The notes under the pieces: generated by a model | The model's database searches: none | What the model was told of the DNA's origin: nothing | The model's input: the letters and a program-made list of their open reading frames with translations, nothing else | DNA from: Tumebacillus sp. BK434 | GTDB taxonomy: Bacteria; Bacillota; Bacilli; Tumebacillales; Tumebacillaceae | Assembly: GCF_004340785.1 (NCBI RefSeq) | Contig: NZ_SLXS01000009.1 | Location: forward strand, 50,948 to 114,947 | Length of the DNA: 64,000 bases | Reading direction: 5' to 3' | Translations under genes and position numbers: made by a program | Shown: positions 1 to 7,230 of the stretch, piece by piece | Layout of the letters: each line of letters begins with the position of its first letter | Numbering within the stretch: position 1 is the stretch's first letter

Positions 1-1
1 A

Positions 2-286
2 TATAACATAGAGGCCAAAGAAGAGTTCAAGGAAGAGACGAATCTAATCAATACAGAATTACTGACAGTTATTAACGCAGTAATGGAACATCAAAATAAA
101 CCACAAATAACATGGGTGATAACTCTTAATAATAATGGAGCACACTTTATAAGTGATGTAAAATTGCAACATTACTGGAACATAGAAATCAAAGATGAAG
201 ATTTAGAATTAACTGAAATTTTTGAAGAAGTGCATGAAATGCTAGTAAATATTGATAGATTGCCCTTTGTTAAAGACGAATTCTAA
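2..286 (+). CDS. NUDIX-like hydrolase, C-terminal part (5' end outside window)
   Basis: The reading frame is open from base 2, so the gene begins upstream of the window. Just before the first internal Met it contains EAKEEFKEETNL, which fits the second half of a NUDIX box (REUxEExGU) with the usual Arg and Gly replaced. About 95 residues are visible. NUDIX enzymes hydrolyse nucleoside diphosphates linked to another moiety; the substrate cannot be told here. Base composition is markedly AT-rich (near 30% GC) compared with the rest of the window, which may indicate transfer. The replaced box residues leave activity uncertain. An internal start at 83 is possible but would drop the motif. Confidence 0.5.
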   Translation, partial: YNIEAKEEFKEETNLINTELLTVINAVMEHQNKPQITWVITLNNNGAHFISDVKLQHYWNIEIKDEDLELTEIFEEVHEMLVNIDRLPFVKDEF

Positions 287-323
287 GTTACTCAAGAAGG
301 TGGATACATCACATAAAACATAT

Positions 324-404
324 TCACGCATCGAGCCCAAAGATGACCACAGTGACCAATGAGCCAAAAGCAATCATGACAGTGAGCATTTAATATTCTG
401 ACAT
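324..404 (-). pseudogene. Broken Hol-Tox type I toxin, in-frame stop at codon 5
   Basis: Read on the minus strand from ATG at 404, the frame gives MSEY, then TAA (390-392), then MLTVMIAFGSLVTVV and a few more residues before TGA at 324-326. The pattern matches the holin-like toxin family (MSxYExLxxMIxFG), with the Glu codon GAA changed to TAA. The upstream 160 bases align with those of the intact copy at 813-932, including the SD hairpin and extended -10 promoter. The product would be a single-TM peptide. Restart at Met 387-389 could give a 21-residue peptide, but no ribosome binding site is seen for it. I read this as an inactivated duplicate. Confidence 0.6.
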
Positions 405-474
405 ACCGATCTCCCCCTCTTTCGTGAGGGGATGAGCCGACCACTCTTGAGGAGCCTTATTCAATGTGTTGTTT

Positions 475-485
475 GTATTAGCATA
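475..485 (-). promoter_or_regulatory. Extended -10 promoter of broken toxin copy
   Basis: On the minus strand this reads TATGCTAATAC, an extended -10 (TATG then TAATAC). The same position relative to the start codon is occupied by TATGCTAGAAT in the second copy (1002-1012). Confidence 0.4.
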
Positions 486-564
486 GCGGAATGTAAGTGA
501 GAACTGTTGTTTATTAGATTGTGATAAAAAATTTATGAATTGGCATGGGTTTGTGCTTACTGCC

Positions 565-590
565 GTTACGGTGAACCGTATCATAGGTAA
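565..590 (+). repeat. Interspersed element, copy 1
   Basis: Consensus GTTACGGTGAACC[GT]TA then YCATAAGTA. Four same-orientation copies lie at 565, 1090, 5050 and 7810. This copy sits about 160 bases upstream of the broken toxin start. Confidence 0.6.
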
Positions 591-640
591 CGGCGAAGAA
601 CACGAAGCAAATGAAACTTTGTCTAACTTGGTCGATGTTA

Positions 641-670
641 TTGAGGTCAATAAACGCTCTATGTTAGAAT
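641..670 (+). promoter_or_regulatory. Candidate promoter of antitoxin RNA
   Basis: TTGAGG at 641-646 and TAGAAT at 665-670 are separated by 18 bases, with a TG one base before the -10 (extended -10). It points toward the toxin from the opposite strand, as expected for a type I antitoxin RNA. Confidence 0.3.
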
Positions 671-690
671 GAACTTGCAGAGCTTGCATA

Positions 691-728
691 AAATAAAAAA
701 GACCATAGGTGCTTGAACACCTACGGTC
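691..728 (-). terminator. Terminator of minus-strand (toxin) transcript
   Basis: Stem GACCGTAGGTG / CACCTATGGTC on the minus strand is followed by TTTTTTATTTTA. It lies 85 bases past the toxin stop codon. Confidence 0.55.
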
Positions 729-781
729 GGTTGACACAACTGATACCTTGCAAGGGTGTCGGCTCATAGGTTTGCAAAATA

Positions 782-822
782 GATCGCCGGAGCTACCAAC
801 TCGAAGGGCGATCTATTTCTTT
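782..822. terminator. Hairpin at 3' end of toxin, usable on both strands
   Basis: Long inverted repeat AAATAGATCGCC ... GGCGATCTATTT, with T-rich flanks on both strands and a longer T tract on the plus strand. The toxin stop codon (813-815) lies in its right arm. Confidence 0.5.
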
Positions 823-932
823 TTATTTTGATTGTCCAACATATGCTTAATGATTGTCACCACCAGAGTCAAAGCTGCTACGAGGAACAGCCCAAACTGG
901 AGCATGAGTGAAATCATTTCATGTGTCGACAT
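813..932 (-). CDS. Holin-like type I toxin (Hol-Tox family)
   Basis: A 39-residue protein, MSTHEMISLMLQFGLFLVAA... with a Lys-rich tail (QNKKK). It has one transmembrane helix at about residues 7-30. Start and pattern match the Firmicutes Hol-Tox family (PF16935), small membrane-damaging peptides of type I toxin-antitoxin systems. AAAGGGGGTGAG just upstream is a strong SD, but it sits inside CCCC-GGGG and CTCAC-GTGAG hairpins (936-956), which could block translation in a long transcript. The promoter is the extended -10 at 1002-1012. The antitoxin is probably a convergent RNA ending at the shared hairpin 782-818. A degenerate duplicate lies at 324-404. Confidence 0.75.
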   Translation of the reverse strand: MSTHEMISLMLQFGLFLVAALTLVVTIIKHMLDNQNKKK

Positions 933-935
933 TCT

Positions 936-956
936 CTCACCCCCTTTCGTGAGGGG
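936..956 (-). promoter_or_regulatory. SD-sequestering hairpin in toxin leader
   Basis: The segment CCCCTTTCGTGAGGGG (941-956, plus strand) lets the GGGG of the Shine-Dalgarno pair with an upstream CCCC. An alternative CTCAC/GTGAG pairing exists. The same hairpin is present before the broken copy (413-429). Confidence 0.5.
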
Positions 957-1001
957 ATGAGCCGATCACCCTTGAGGAGCCTATTCAGTTGTGTTGGTTG
1001 T

Positions 1002-1012
1002 ATTCTAGCATA
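1002..1012 (-). promoter_or_regulatory. Extended -10 promoter of toxin gene
   Basis: The minus strand reads TATGCTAGAAT. This would give a leader of about 65 bases before the toxin ATG. Confidence 0.45.
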
Positions 1013-1089
1013 GGAGAATCAAATTCGGAACGCTTGTTCTTTAGAGTGTGGTGGAAATTTTATTTTTGCTGATCGTTTGTGCCGCGGCT

Positions 1090-1114
1090 GTTACGGTGAA
1101 CCTTACCACAAGTA
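1090..1114 (+). repeat. Interspersed element, copy 2
   Basis: GTTACGGTGAACCTTACC followed by ACAAGTA. It lies 158 bases upstream of the intact toxin start, matching the 161-base spacing of copy 1. Confidence 0.6.
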
Positions 1115-1134
1115 TTGACATCGTTTTGAGGATT

Positions 1135-1183
1135 GGGAGAAGGGTCAAAGACAAGCGTGATGTCTTTGACCCTTCTCCCTTTG
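1135..1183 (+). terminator. Strong stem-loop
   Basis: Perfect arms GGGAGAAGGGTCAAAGAC and its complement flank a short loop, followed by a moderately T-rich stretch (TTGATGTTTT). No plus-strand gene directly precedes it, so it may be left over from a lost gene or may end an unannotated RNA. Confidence 0.45.
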
Positions 1184-1199
1184 ATGTTTTCGGAGGGAA

Positions 1200-1418
1200 T
1201 CAGGGTAGCAACTCTTGGACTTGATCAAATGAGACTTCTTCGATAGAGGTGGTGTACAGTTCGCGGACAAACTGTTCACTTTTCCCTATCATATTAAAGA
1301 ATAATTTATGGTTTTCTTTTGACTCTAACTGCACCATGATGTAATAATTAGGATACCAGCCAAAGCTGTCCCAATACACGTCCGCAACCACATTTGAAAA
1401 GCCTGAAGAATAAAACGT
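1200..1418 (-). pseudogene. Unrecognised ORF fragment, C-terminal remnant
   Basis: The minus-strand frame ends ...VADVYWDSFGWYPNYYIMVQLE...SFDQVQELLP with a stop at 1200. Its formal start runs into the next gene's 5' end, and no ribosome binding site or convincing start codon is seen. The aromatic-rich, acidic composition looks protein-like rather than random. I do not recognise the family. It could be the tail of a gene whose front was replaced when the peptidase gene arrived, or a chance frame. Confidence 0.25.
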
Positions 1419-1448
1419 CGAACGCACACAAAGACGAGGAGATGAGTT

Positions 1449-2111
1449 ATGAAACTTCTGCTTACAGCTGGAGGCATCAGTAACAAAAGCATACATAACG
1501 CATTGGTTGACATGCTGGACAAACCGATTGCCGAGTCAAGCGCCCTCGGCATAACCACTGCATCGTACGCATTACGCGGTGGTGCAGGTCTCGCATGGAA
1601 CTTCTTCAATGGACAAGACGGCGCACCGATGACTGAGTTGGGCTGGAAGTCCATGGGGGTGCTGGAGCTAACTGCGCTGCCCAGCATCGATCAAGAGCTT
1701 TGGGTTCCAATGCTCAAGGAGACTGACGTTCTACTGGTGAATGGCGGTGACCCGTTGTTTTTGTCTTACTGGATGAAGCAGTCCGGACTGGCAGACCTCT
1801 TGCCGTCGCTGCGGTTAGTCTATGTAGGAATGAGTGCCGGGAGCATGGTGATGGCACCAAACATCGGGGAATTCTTCGTTGGCTGGACTCCACCCACCGG
1901 TGGTGATAAAACGCTGGGTCTGGTCGATTTTGCGATGTTCCCGCATCTGGATCACGAGATGCTGCCGTATAACACGATGGCGAATGCAGAGAAATGGGCA
2001 GCCGGGATGCAGGGTCCGGCGTATGCAATGGATGATGATACCGCCATCAAAGTGATCGATGGAGAGGTCGAAGTTGTATCCGAAGGGCATTGGAAACTGT
2101 TTACGCCCTGA
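1449..2111 (+). CDS. Peptidase S51 family protein (dipeptidase E-like)
   Basis: A 220-residue cytoplasmic protein of the class I glutamine amidotransferase-like fold. NGGDP (98-102) and GMSAGS (127-132) are the family signatures; Ser129 on the nucleophile elbow is the expected catalytic serine. Family members cleave Asp-Xaa dipeptides or cyanophycin-derived peptides; the substrate here is not known. The start at 1449 is set by GACGAGGAG eight bases upstream. It stands alone and ends at a terminator at 2160-2185. Confidence 0.8.
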   Translation: MKLLLTAGGISNKSIHNALVDMLDKPIAESSALGITTASYALRGGAGLAWNFFNGQDGAPMTELGWKSMGVLELTALPSIDQELWVPMLKETDVLLVNGGDPLFLSYWMKQSGLADLLPSLRLVYVGMSAGSMVMAPNIGEFFVGWTPPTGGDKTLGLVDFAMFPHLDHEMLPYNTMANAEKWAAGMQGPAYAMDDDTAIKVIDGEVEVVSEGHWKLFTP

Positions 2112-2159
2112 TGCACTCGGTGGTCATTTCATAAAAGTGCATCCCTTAACATGTCATTG

Positions 2160-2186
2160 GCGATTCCAAGGGAGTCGCCTTTTTGT
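2160..2186 (+). terminator. Terminator after peptidase S51 gene
   Basis: GGCGA / TCGCC stem followed by TTTTTG. Confidence 0.5.
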
Positions 2187-2344
2187 TGTGTGTAGATGGT
2201 CGGTGCCGTATACAGGAGGAAAAGAAAAGGGAACGGACGAAAGCCCGACCCGTGTGCCGTTTGCCGTGAACATTTCACTATCTTTGATGTTCAAGAGTGT
2301 TAAATCTGCGTGGAGGAGTTGCTGTAGGGCATCGCGGCGTGAAA

Positions 2345-3433
2345 TTACCCCACGAGCTCCCCATGAATCGCAATCCGGTTGGTGCCGGTGGACTTGGCGA
2401 GATACATCGATTCGTCCGCCGCGCGAATGAGATCGAGCTCCGTCTTGCCCTCTGCCCATAGCGTACAGCCGACGCTGGTGGACATCGGCAGTTGAAACTC
2501 CTTAATCCGCATCGGCGACTCTAGTTGACCGATCAATTTCTTGGCAACCTTCATCAAGCCGTCGTAGCCGCTATTCAGCCATGCCGCGACCACGAACTCA
2601 TCTCCGCCTACGCGCGCGACCAGATCGGATTCGCGAACCGCTTTCTTGATGCGATTCGCGAATTCTACAAGCACGAGATCGCCGACCTCATGTCCGTACG
2701 TATCATTGCATTGCTTGAATTTATTCAAGTCGAGGTAGAGCACCCCAAATAAGCCTTCCTCTCGACTGGCCCGATTCATCCAGCCTTGGATTCGATCGCT
2801 AAAGCCTCTACGATTCAGCAATCCCGTCAGAATGTCGCGCTCTGTCAATTGAATAAGCTCGCTCTCCAGTTTTTCGCGTCTTTCAATTTCGGCTCTTAAT
2901 TGAACCAATAATTGCTCGTAATCGTTTAGAATCCGAATTTTGGCGTCGTAGTTAATTTGCTTGCCTAGCTCCGAGCCCAGGGCGAGCGATAACAACTGCA
3001 GCGTCTCGATGTCGCGGCTGGAGAAAGCATCGGGACGGCCGGAGATGACTTTCAACACGCCGACGGCGTTGCTCGATTCGAACAGGGGAACGCAGACCAT
3101 GCTCCGCGCGCCGACCTTCATACACGCTTCCTTGTTGACGCGATCGTCCTGTTGCGTATCTGGCGAATACAAGATTTCCTTCACTGTAACGCACATGCCC
3201 GACAAGCTGCCGTTCTTATTGATTCGAATGCCGTGATGAGGCTGCAAGGTGCCGCTGACGGCGGCATACACCATTTCATCGCCCGCCAGCATCTCGATGG
3301 TAGAACCGTCGGCATCGGTTAATAGGCACATCCGATCGCAGATCGTCTGCATAAACAGCTTCAAATCAAAGTTAGATAACAGGATCTGCTGTTGGATTTC
3401 CATTATGACTTTAAGGTGAGGGTTCTCAAGCAT
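2345..3433 (-). CDS. GAF-GGDEF diguanylate cyclase
   Basis: A 362-residue soluble protein. A GAF domain covers about residues 15-160, a coiled linker about 165-200, and a GGDEF domain the rest. The active-site loop GGDEF (276-280) is intact, and RESD five residues before it is an RxxD product-inhibition site. It should make cyclic di-GMP from two GTP and be held in check by product. The signal bound by GAF is unknown. The start at 3433 (MLENPHL) is preferred over the longer frame because GGAGGAG lies nine bases before it. Monocistronic. Confidence 0.88.
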   Translation of the reverse strand: MLENPHLKVIMEIQQQILLSNFDLKLFMQTICDRMCLLTDADGSTIEMLAGDEMVYAAVSGTLQPHHGIRINKNGSLSGMCVTVKEILYSPDTQQDDRVNKEACMKVGARSMVCVPLFESSNAVGVLKVISGRPDAFSSRDIETLQLLSLALGSELGKQINYDAKIRILNDYEQLLVQLRAEIERREKLESELIQLTERDILTGLLNRRGFSDRIQGWMNRASREEGLFGVLYLDLNKFKQCNDTYGHEVGDLVLVEFANRIKKAVRESDLVARVGGDEFVVAAWLNSGYDGLMKVAKKLIGQLESPMRIKEFQLPMSTSVGCTLWAEGKTELDLIRAADESMYLAKSTGTNRIAIHGELVG

Positions 3434-3628
3434 CGTCCCAACTCCTCCATGATTCACATAGTAATCTGTCGGCCATCATTTGTTAATATGCTAGCACTTT
3501 TAACTAGGTTTGTCAGCCAAGCTCCGAACTTTGGGGACAGTAGGAGGAGTTGCTGCGGTAAACCAATGCTTGTAATGTTCAAAACCAAATACTAGGATCA
3601 TACTATGATACGGAGGTGTCACAACTTT

Positions 3629-4051
3629 ATGAAACCGCGAATCACAGTACTTACATTGGGTGTCGATGATTTAGAAAGATCGTTGCTGTTCTATCGCGAT
3701 GGACTTGGTTTCCCAACACAAGGTATCGTTGGCACAGAATTTGAACATGGCGCCGTTGCCTTTTTCGACTTACAAGCAGGCGTAAAGCTCGCGATTTGGA
3801 AACGCAAAGATATCGCTCATGATGCAAGGATTCAACAGACCGCATCAAGTCCTACTGAATTTACCATTGGTCACAATGTGAATAGCAGGGAGGAAGTTGA
3901 TCAGGTCATGGAACAGGCAAAAAATGCGGGTGCAAGTATCACGCTTCCAGCGCACGACACGTTTTGGGGTGGATACTCGGGCTACTTTCAGGACCCAGAT
4001 GGCCATTTGTGGGAAGTAGTCTGGAATCCACAGTGGGAGATCTTATCATAA
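3629..4051 (+). CDS. VOC family (glyoxalase/bleomycin-resistance-like) protein
   Basis: A 140-residue protein with two beta-alpha-beta-beta-beta modules: ITVLTLGVDDLERSLLFYRD at the N-terminus and GYFQDPDGHLWEVVWNP at the C-terminus. It resembles the glyoxalase/dioxygenase superfamily (YycE/PhnB-type singletons). The Glu in LWEVVW is the usual metal ligand. The reaction is unassigned. The start is set by CGGAGGTG 10 bases upstream of 3629. A terminator follows at 4082-4127. Confidence 0.75.
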   Translation: MKPRITVLTLGVDDLERSLLFYRDGLGFPTQGIVGTEFEHGAVAFFDLQAGVKLAIWKRKDIAHDARIQQTASSPTEFTIGHNVNSREEVDQVMEQAKNAGASITLPAHDTFWGGYSGYFQDPDGHLWEVVWNPQWEILS

Positions 4052-4081
4052 GTAGCGCCTATATTGGGATATTGAGAAAGA

Positions 4082-4127
4082 AGAAGCATCGAAGACGAGT
4101 TCAATGTCTTTGATGCTTCTTTGTTTT
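4082..4127 (+). terminator. Terminator after VOC gene
   Basis: AGAAGCATC / GATGCTTCT with a long inner stem, then TTGTTTT. Confidence 0.6.
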
Positions 4128-4149
4128 GGGTGGGAGGATGCTGAAAATA

Positions 4150-4185
4150 CGATAATTATTTATTGTAAAACGATAAATCGCGTGC
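4150..4185 (+). promoter_or_regulatory. Putative operator/promoter of DUF2975-XRE operon
   Basis: AT-rich sequence with the half-site CGATAA twice (ACGATAATTA and ACGATAAATC) around TTATTGTAAA. The downstream XRE-type regulator is a likely autorepressor; this is inference from position and repeat. Confidence 0.3.
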
Positions 4186-4223
4186 TAGAATCAAAATGCG
4201 AATCACTAATGGAGGTGCATTGT

Positions 4224-4703
4224 ATGAAACGCGAAACACTTTTTTTAAAGGCAGCAGTTATTCTTATGGGTGTTCCTGTTCTTGCTTTGTGTATATTTTT
4301 TGTACCTGCCATCTCGAATTTTATGGCAGAATTATATCCTGAGGCAGCTTATCTGCAATATCTTCTTATGATCGGGTTGTATGCAACGGCGATCCCGTAT
4401 TATATTGCTTTGTATCAAACTTTTAGACTGTTAACCCATATGAATCGGAACAAGTCTTTCTCAGAATTATCCTTCCAAGCTTTAAAGAATATAAAATACT
4501 GTGCCACTGCAATCAGTATGTTGCATGTGCTAAACCTGCCGCTGTATTACCTCATGGCGAAGCGAGTTGACCCGCCAATTATCATGCCAGTCGGATGGGG
4601 CTTGATTTTTTCCGCACTTGTGATCGCAGTCTTTGCTGCTGTTCTTCAAAAGCTAGTAAAACATGCCATCGATATAAAATCAGAAAATGATTTAACGGTC
4701 TGA
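4224..4703 (+). CDS. DUF2975 membrane protein
   Basis: A 159-residue protein with four predicted transmembrane helices and loops matching the DUF2975 family (LYQTFRLLTHMNRNKSFSELSFQALKNIKYCA). Members are encoded next to a short YozG-type HTH regulator across Bacilli, as here; their function is unknown. GGAGGTG eight bases before 4224 fixes the start. The longer upstream frame is rejected because it runs through the preceding terminator. The regulator follows after nine bases. Confidence 0.75.
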   Translation: MKRETLFLKAAVILMGVPVLALCIFFVPAISNFMAELYPEAAYLQYLLMIGLYATAIPYYIALYQTFRLLTHMNRNKSFSELSFQALKNIKYCATAISMLHVLNLPLYYLMAKRVDPPIIMPVGWGLIFSALVIAVFAAVLQKLVKHAIDIKSENDLTV

Positions 4704-4712
4704 GGTGATAAC

Positions 4713-4937
4713 ATGGCAATTATTATCAATATTGATGTGATGCTGGCGAAGCGGAAAATGAGCGTAACAGAACTTTCGGAGAGGGTTGGAATCACAATGG
4801 CTAACCTTTCGATATTGAAAAATGGAAGGGCAAAAGCTATTCGGCTTTCAACTTTAGAGGCAATTTGCAAAGCATTAGAATGCCAGCCCGGGGATCTATT
4901 AGAGTACAAAATTGAAGAAGGCACTGATGGGGAATAA
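4713..4937 (+). CDS. YozG-like XRE/Cro helix-turn-helix regulator
   Basis: A 74-residue, single HTH domain: KMSVTELSERVGITMANLSILKNG, then LEAICKALECQPGDLLEY. This is the compact XRE type that partners DUF2975 proteins. It probably represses its own operon in response to an unknown signal passed by the membrane partner. It starts nine bases after the upstream gene with TGAGGTGA as ribosome binding site. A small terminator follows at 4962-4988. Confidence 0.8.
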   Translation: MAIIINIDVMLAKRKMSVTELSERVGITMANLSILKNGRAKAIRLSTLEAICKALECQPGDLLEYKIEEGTDGE

Positions 4938-4961
4938 CCACAAATACGGAGTGACAAATAC

Positions 4962-4988
4962 ACCATTTCTTGAGAATGGTGTCTTTAC
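4962..4988 (+). terminator. Terminator after DUF2975-XRE operon
   Basis: ACACCATT / AATGGTGT stem, then CTTTA. Confidence 0.45.
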
Positions 4989-5049
4989 ACATCTGCTGGA
5001 GATCAAACCATGGTCCGCACCTTCCGATCAAACACGATGTGCTAGAGCA

Positions 5050-5074
5050 GTTACGGTGAGCCTTATCATAAGTA
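5050..5074 (+). repeat. Interspersed element, copy 3
   Basis: GTTACGGTGAGCCTTATC followed by ATAAGTA. Unlike copies 1 and 2, there is no toxin gene in the expected place (it would fall in the XRE gene). Confidence 0.55.
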
Positions 5075-5141
5075 ATTGATCAATGAGACCTTGTGAGGCG
5101 GCCTCGCCAACTGTACTAGCGGTTCTCCATTTCCCAATCCT

Positions 5142-5465
5142 CTAAAAGAAGTAACGTAAAGCCATGATCGAAACCATCCCCGCAACTACCGTTCCGAGCA
5201 GGCTTTTCGTTTTCATCGCGACGAGAACCGCAGGGATCGCGGCCAGCAGCTCGACATCGTTTAACAGGGAGAACTGCCCATCCTGAACGAAAAGCTCCTG
5301 TCCAATCAAAGCTGCCATGACAGCGATGGGAACATTGTTCAACCAGCGAATTCCCCATTCCGGGAGTTCCATCCGACTCAATACCATAAGCGGCAATACC
5401 CGCGGCAAGAATGTCACGAAGGCAGAGCCGAGAATAATCAAGAAGACATCCCATCTCACTTCCAT
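5142..5465 (-). CDS. azlD: AzlD family branched-chain amino acid exporter subunit
   Basis: A 107-residue protein with three to four transmembrane helices, starting MEVRWDVFLIILGSAFVTFLPRVLPL. It has the conserved LPR(V/A)LPL of AzlD and forms a two-protein exporter with AzlC. Its ATG (5465) overlaps the end of azlC by 10 bases, so translation is coupled. Substrates in the family are leucine, isoleucine and valine analogues. No terminator is obvious immediately downstream. Confidence 0.82.
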   Translation of the reverse strand: MEVRWDVFLIILGSAFVTFLPRVLPLMVLSRMELPEWGIRWLNNVPIAVMAALIGQELFVQDGQFSLLNDVELLAAIPAVLVAMKTKSLLGTVVAGMVSIMALRYFF

Positions 5466-6190
5466 TTCTCGATCACCATCCCAATCGTAGAAGCGATTAC
5501 CGTTGCTACAATAACCCCCGCATTTCCCGGATAAACAACCGCTACTCCTACCGCAATGATCACCGCACAAGTAGCCACCATGACATCGAGCTTCACTTTT
5601 TTACGACCGGCAATCGCCAGGATCAACAAACCGATAAACATGGCAGGCAGAGCATAATCCAGTCCGAACTTTTCCGGGTCTGTAATCCATTGTCCAAAAT
5701 AGGCACCTGCGAGATTGGCGAAAATCCAGTTGAGATAAGCGGTCAGATTTAACCCGTGCATCCATTTTTCATGGAGCCGGTTTCTTTGCGCTGCTTCATG
5801 AATGGCCACGCCAAATGTTTCATCCGTCAACAGAGAGCCGATCAGCATATTTTTAAACGGTGTCAGATGCCGAAAATAGGGGGATAGCGCCGCACTGAGC
5901 AGAAGATGCCGTGAATTCACAAAGAAGATCGTGATCAGGATCGCGGTTACCGAACTCCCCGCGGCAATCATTCCGGCTGCAATAAACTGTGCAGAGCCTG
6001 CGTATAGCAATACGCTCAGAAGGATGATTTCCAAGATGCTCAGACCCGCGGTCTTTTCCAAAACACCCGCTGCAAAACCAATGCTCAGATACCCGAGCAA
6101 GGTCGGAATACAATCCTTCACTCCCTGCAGAAAGCTGCCTTCCTCTCTTGGAGTCGCAAATGTTTTTATTCGAAGCCCTTCTTGACTCAT
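5456..6190 (-). CDS. azlC: AzlC family branched-chain amino acid exporter
   Basis: A 244-residue membrane protein with the family signatures IPTLLGYLSIGFAAGVL, YAGSAQFIAAGMI and SLLTDETFGVA. It is the large subunit of the AzlCD export pair. The start at 6190 has GAGAAGGGAG-like sequence upstream. It lies 82 bases after a TrmB-like regulator on the same strand, separated by a terminator, so it probably has its own promoter while remaining a likely target of that regulator. Confidence 0.85.
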   Translation of the reverse strand: MSQEGLRIKTFATPREEGSFLQGVKDCIPTLLGYLSIGFAAGVLEKTAGLSILEIILLSVLLYAGSAQFIAAGMIAAGSSVTAILITIFFVNSRHLLLSAALSPYFRHLTPFKNMLIGSLLTDETFGVAIHEAAQRNRLHEKWMHGLNLTAYLNWIFANLAGAYFGQWITDPEKFGLDYALPAMFIGLLILAIAGRKKVKLDVMVATCAVIIAVGVAVVYPGNAGVIVATVIASTIGMVIEKWK

Positions 6191-6250
6191 TTTTCTCCCT
6201 CTTCTCCAATTTTTTCTTTAGATGTTAGAATGATAACGACTATGAAAAAG

Positions 6251-6286
6251 GGGAAGAAAATACGGTTCACATCTACATGAACCGTT
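6251..6286 (-). terminator. Terminator at the end of the TrmB-like gene
   Basis: Minus strand ACGGTTCA / TGAACCGT followed by ATTTTCTT. The left arm includes the last codons and stop of the gene. Confidence 0.55.
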
Positions 6287-7082
6287 TTCCTGTTACCACA
6301 TGATAGAGATCCGGTTTGTTTCTCCAAAGAGCTTCTACTTTTTCCGGGCCAAGCACCTTGGTTACCTCAGCAAACATGATATCGTGGCGAATGTATTCGA
6401 TGGCTACGAGGACAAGTGCCGGGTCTTGGGTTTTGATTGCCCACGCTACTCGATTCGGTCCGAAGTTGGCGATCAAGACTTCTTCTTTGTCCCTTGCCAC
6501 GATGGTCAGATGACCGCCCATTCGCTCTTCTGCCACTTCCGGAGCCATATAATCGTGATGGTAGGTGGTCCCCAGCTGTGTTTCTGCTTTTCCAAACAGC
6601 ACGGAAAAGACAGGGATTCCCTCGTGTACGCGTCGGTCAATCCGCTCCTGGATAAATCCGACCTGCGGTTCCCAAATGGAGAGCCAGAGCTCTTCTTTGG
6701 CTTCCTCGATCATTTCGTTGATTTCCATGAGGACGTGCTCGTCGCTGCTGATTCGTCTGATGAGGTCTACTTCTTGTTCGCTTTCCAGTGCGGAGAGGTT
6801 TTTTTCCAAGTAATCAAAGGATTGTTCAAAGTTGTTGCGCAGTCTCCCGATCAAGTCCTTGGCTGGCAGCGGTGCGTACGTGACCGGCTCTGAAGGTACG
6901 GTATAGATCGCCCCTTTGTCGAGCAGCTTGCCGATCACTTCATAAATCATGGAGCGCGGTACGCCTGAGCGCTTGCTGATTTCGTAGCCTGTGATTGGAG
7001 AGATCTTCAACAAACTGATGTAGGCTTTGCATTCGTATTGGGAAAAGCCAAGCTTTTGCAACTCTTTAAAGATTTCTTCCAT
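6273..7082 (-). CDS. TrmB family transcriptional regulator
   Basis: A 269-residue protein. An N-terminal winged helix (LGFSQYECKAYISLLKISP, then GVPRSMIYEVIGKLLDKG) is the TrmB HTH; a coiled linker and a C-terminal effector domain (about 110-265) follow. TrmB proteins sense sugars or other small molecules; the ligand here is unknown. The start at 7082 begins MEEIFKEL. Upstream, GTAGT-N10-ACTAC (7095-7114) is an inverted repeat that may be its operator. azlCD lies directly downstream and is a plausible target. Confidence 0.8.
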   Translation of the reverse strand: MEEIFKELQKLGFSQYECKAYISLLKISPITGYEISKRSGVPRSMIYEVIGKLLDKGAIYTVPSEPVTYAPLPAKDLIGRLRNNFEQSFDYLEKNLSALESEQEVDLIRRISSDEHVLMEINEMIEEAKEELWLSIWEPQVGFIQERIDRRVHEGIPVFSVLFGKAETQLGTTYHHDYMAPEVAEERMGGHLTIVARDKEEVLIANFGPNRVAWAIKTQDPALVLVAIEYIRHDIMFAEVTKVLGPEKVEALWRNKPDLYHVVTGKRFM

Positions 7083-7094
7083 AAGAACCCACCT

Positions 7095-7114
7095 AGTAGT
7101 TGTTATACTTACTA
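7095..7114 (-). promoter_or_regulatory. Possible TrmB operator
   Basis: GTAGT and ACTAC arms are separated by 10 bases just upstream of the regulator's start codon. ACTATATAGT nearby (about 7119-7128) is a second palindrome. Confidence 0.3.
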
Positions 7115-7230
7115 CGCTCACTATATAGTGCTGTGATCTTGATGTCAATCGGGTGTCGATAAAAGCATGACGGGAACAATATGGTTGTTTAGAATGTATA
7201 TAATAGTTCATGTTTGAGGAGGCTGGTCAG

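Larger units (their letters stand above)
677..822 (+). ncRNA. Candidate antisense antitoxin RNA (RatA-like arrangement)
   Basis: A plus-strand RNA from the candidate promoter at 641-670 to the hairpin at 782-818 would overlap the 3' end of the convergent toxin mRNA (gene 813-932). This is the geometry of TxpA/RatA-type type I toxin-antitoxin pairs. The hairpin has arms AAATAGATCGCC and GGGCGATCTATTT followed by T-rich sequence. A related segment recurs at 11688-11762. The promoter and exact 5' end are inferred. Confidence 0.35.

Noticed and set aside
390..767. 125-codon minus-strand ORF over the first toxin copy
   Set aside because: It runs through the toxin promoter and leader and ends at the stop after MSEY; the translation resembles no protein.
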